The position numbers were made by a program, and so were the translations under genes. From NCBI RefSeq assembly GCF_001999465.1, contig NZ_MQMF01000001.1, positions 1,116,001 to 1,180,000 of the forward strand: a DNA stretch of 64,000 nt. The letters are read 5' to 3'. Under the pieces are notes generated by a model. That model did no database searches. It saw only the letters and a list, made by a program, of their open reading frames with translations, and had not been told where the DNA came from. Positions 62,927-64,000 of the stretch are shown here, piece by piece. Within the stretch, counting starts at the first letter, position 1; every line of letters begins with the position of its first letter. Origin of the DNA: Fictibacillus arsenicus. GTDB lineage: Bacteria > Bacillota > Bacilli > Bacillales > Fictibacillaceae.

Positions 62927-64000
62927 GAGAAATACCCCCCTGTCAATGCCACAATAAGTAATAAAATCACGATTCCAAAGATAGCCGCTGTTCCGTAGGA
63001 CTGCACTTGGCCGTTCTGCAGACGCGAGCCGATCTTGCTCAGTCCTTGCACACCGTTCGTTACAGCTGTTACTAGTCCATCCACAACATAACGGTCAAAG
63101 AGAACACCCAGCTTGCTCAATCCTCTTGTTCCTTTTACAACGGTTTGATCATAGCCTTCATCGATATACCACTTGTTGTAAATGACTTCTGCGAGACTTG
63201 GGAACGATCTAGTAATCCAGTCTCTTGAAAGAGTCCCTTTTTGATAGATTAAATAAGCGAGACCGATTCCTAAAGCGGCAGCCAGTGTGGCAACAAGCGG
63301 GATCCAAGCAGGTCCATGGTGATCGCCGTGCGGCAGTTCAACCGGTCCTTGAGCCAGGTAATCGGATAAAAATGTTCCAAACCATGTTGTGTTCAAGTAA
63401 CCCGCAACGACCGCTAACACACCAAGCACGATCATCGGGAATGTCATTACGCTTGGTGATTCATGAACACCCTTCTCATTGCCGCGCGCTTCTCCTGTAA
63501 ACACAAGGAAAAACAAACGGAACATATAGAACGCCGTCATGAATGCGGCGATGACAGCGAGCCAGAACAGTCCGTATTTGCCGTCTGCATAGGTGCTTGC
63601 TAAAATTTCATCTTTTGAGAAGAATCCTGATAAAAGCGGAACCCCTGAGATCGCGAGTGCCCCGATCAAAAAGAGTGGCCCCGTGATCCGAAGCTTTTTC
63701 CATAGTCCGCCCATTTCTTCGATGTTTTGTGTATGTACAGCATGAATGACACTTCCGGCTGCTAAGAACAGCAATGCTTTAAAGAAGGCGTGTGTCGTCA
63801 GGTGAAAAATCCCTGCCACATAGCCTGATGCACCTAGCGCTAGCATCATGTATCCTAACTGGCTGACAGTGGAGTACGCTAAAACGCGTTTAATATCTTT
63901 TTGCATGAGGCCGATCGATGCCGCGAATATCGCAGTCAATCCCCCGACAACTGCAACAACCGTCAATGCTGCTTCTGACGCTTGGAAAAGAGGATACATC
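62923..64000 (-). CDS. nuoL: NADH-quinone oxidoreductase subunit L, N-terminus beyond window edge
   Basis: The visible 359 residues are the C-terminal part of NuoL (full length about 620). LMQKDIKRVLAYSTVSQLGY and HAFFKALLFLAAGSVIHAVH are standard NuoL sections, followed by the long lateral helix region and a final hydrophobic helix IFGIVILLLIVALTGGYF. The methionine near 63999 is internal, not a start. It pumps protons and clamps NuoM and NuoN with its lateral helix. Confidence 0.96.
   Translation of the reverse strand, partial: MYPLFQASEAALTVVAVVGGLTAIFAASIGLMQKDIKRVLAYSTVSQLGYMMLALGASGYVAGIFHLTTHAFFKALLFLAAGSVIHAVHTQNIEEMGGLWKKLRITGPLFLIGALAISGVPLLSGFFSKDEILASTYADGKYGLFWLAVIAAFMTAFYMFRLFFLVFTGEARGNEKGVHESPSVMTFPMIVLGVLAVVAGYLNTTWFGTFLSDYLAQGPVELPHGDHHGPAWIPLVATLAAALGIGLAYLIYQKGTLSRDWITRSFPSLAEVIYNKWYIDEGYDQTVVKGTRGLSKLGVLFDRYVVDGLVTAVTNGVQGLSKIGSRLQNGQVQSYGTAAIFGIVILLLIVALTGGYFS

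Noticed and set aside
63990-64000. Start codon for nuoL at the right edge
   Set aside because: The methionine there is in the middle of the NuoL fold; the true start is outside the window.

Overview
The window looks like chromosome of a spore-forming, flagellated Bacillaceae species (low-GC Firmicutes). Evidence: strong AGGAGG-type ribosome binding sites, sporulation genes (spoIID, spoIIQ-like, spoIIID, a Spo0E-like phosphatase), mbl, flhO/flhP, and the murA-ywmB-ywzB neighbourhood in Bacillus order. It differs from B. subtilis in having a glyoxylate shunt (aceB, aceA) and a nuo-type complex I next to murA. That fits Fictibacillus or a related genus, but the genus is a guess. No rRNA, tRNA, CRISPR array, prophage or insertion sequence was seen.

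Layout. 1-8 kb: panF (cut by the edge) with its YhdT partner, a RAYT (REP-associated tyrosine transposase), a chemoreceptor, a Spo0E-like gene, a nucleoside hydrolase, a DCC thiol oxidoreductase and a DUF975 membrane protein. 8.1-10.5 kb: a ZorA/ZorB-like ion-motor pair with no Zorya effector genes. 10.5-13.6 kb: AraC regulator, drug/metabolite transporter, frameshifted lipoprotein, M50-like protease. 13.8-22.9 kb: a long minus-strand operon for peptide import (dppBC, binding protein, oppDF), cytoplasmic-type gamma-glutamyltransferase and a split chromate transporter, preceded by an Lrp/AsnC regulator. 23-26.5 kb: yhfH, aceB, aceA. 26.6-34.7 kb: ABC-2 exporter, two EamA transporters, a secreted Ig-repeat protein and YjiH. 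35-41.6 kb: a 1448-residue secreted amylopullulanase behind two cre-like sites, then a c-di-GMP-I riboswitch controlling a secreted acidic protein. 41.7-46 kb: acetyltransferase, SGNH hydrolase, methyltransferase, and a very AT-rich two-gene island of unknown function. 46.1-64 kb: the conserved backbone fabZ, epuA, flhP, flhO, mbl, spoIIID, spoIIQ, spoIID, M4 protease, murA, ywmB, ywzB, nuoN, nuoM, nuoL (cut by the edge).

Three repeat families overlie the genes. (1) Short G/C palindromes with a GGGGTC/GACCCC core occur eight times. Two flank the RAYT gene, and several sit at or inside stop codons, so this is probably a REP/RAYT system. (2) A 130-210 bp element with inverted ends occurs three times. 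(3) Five intergenic arrays repeat a degenerate word every 20-21 bp. The word differs between loci, and four of the five end in TTCGACA. I cannot match this third family to a named element, and it is the best candidate for something undescribed, together with the orphan ZorAB-like pair and the AT-rich two-gene island.
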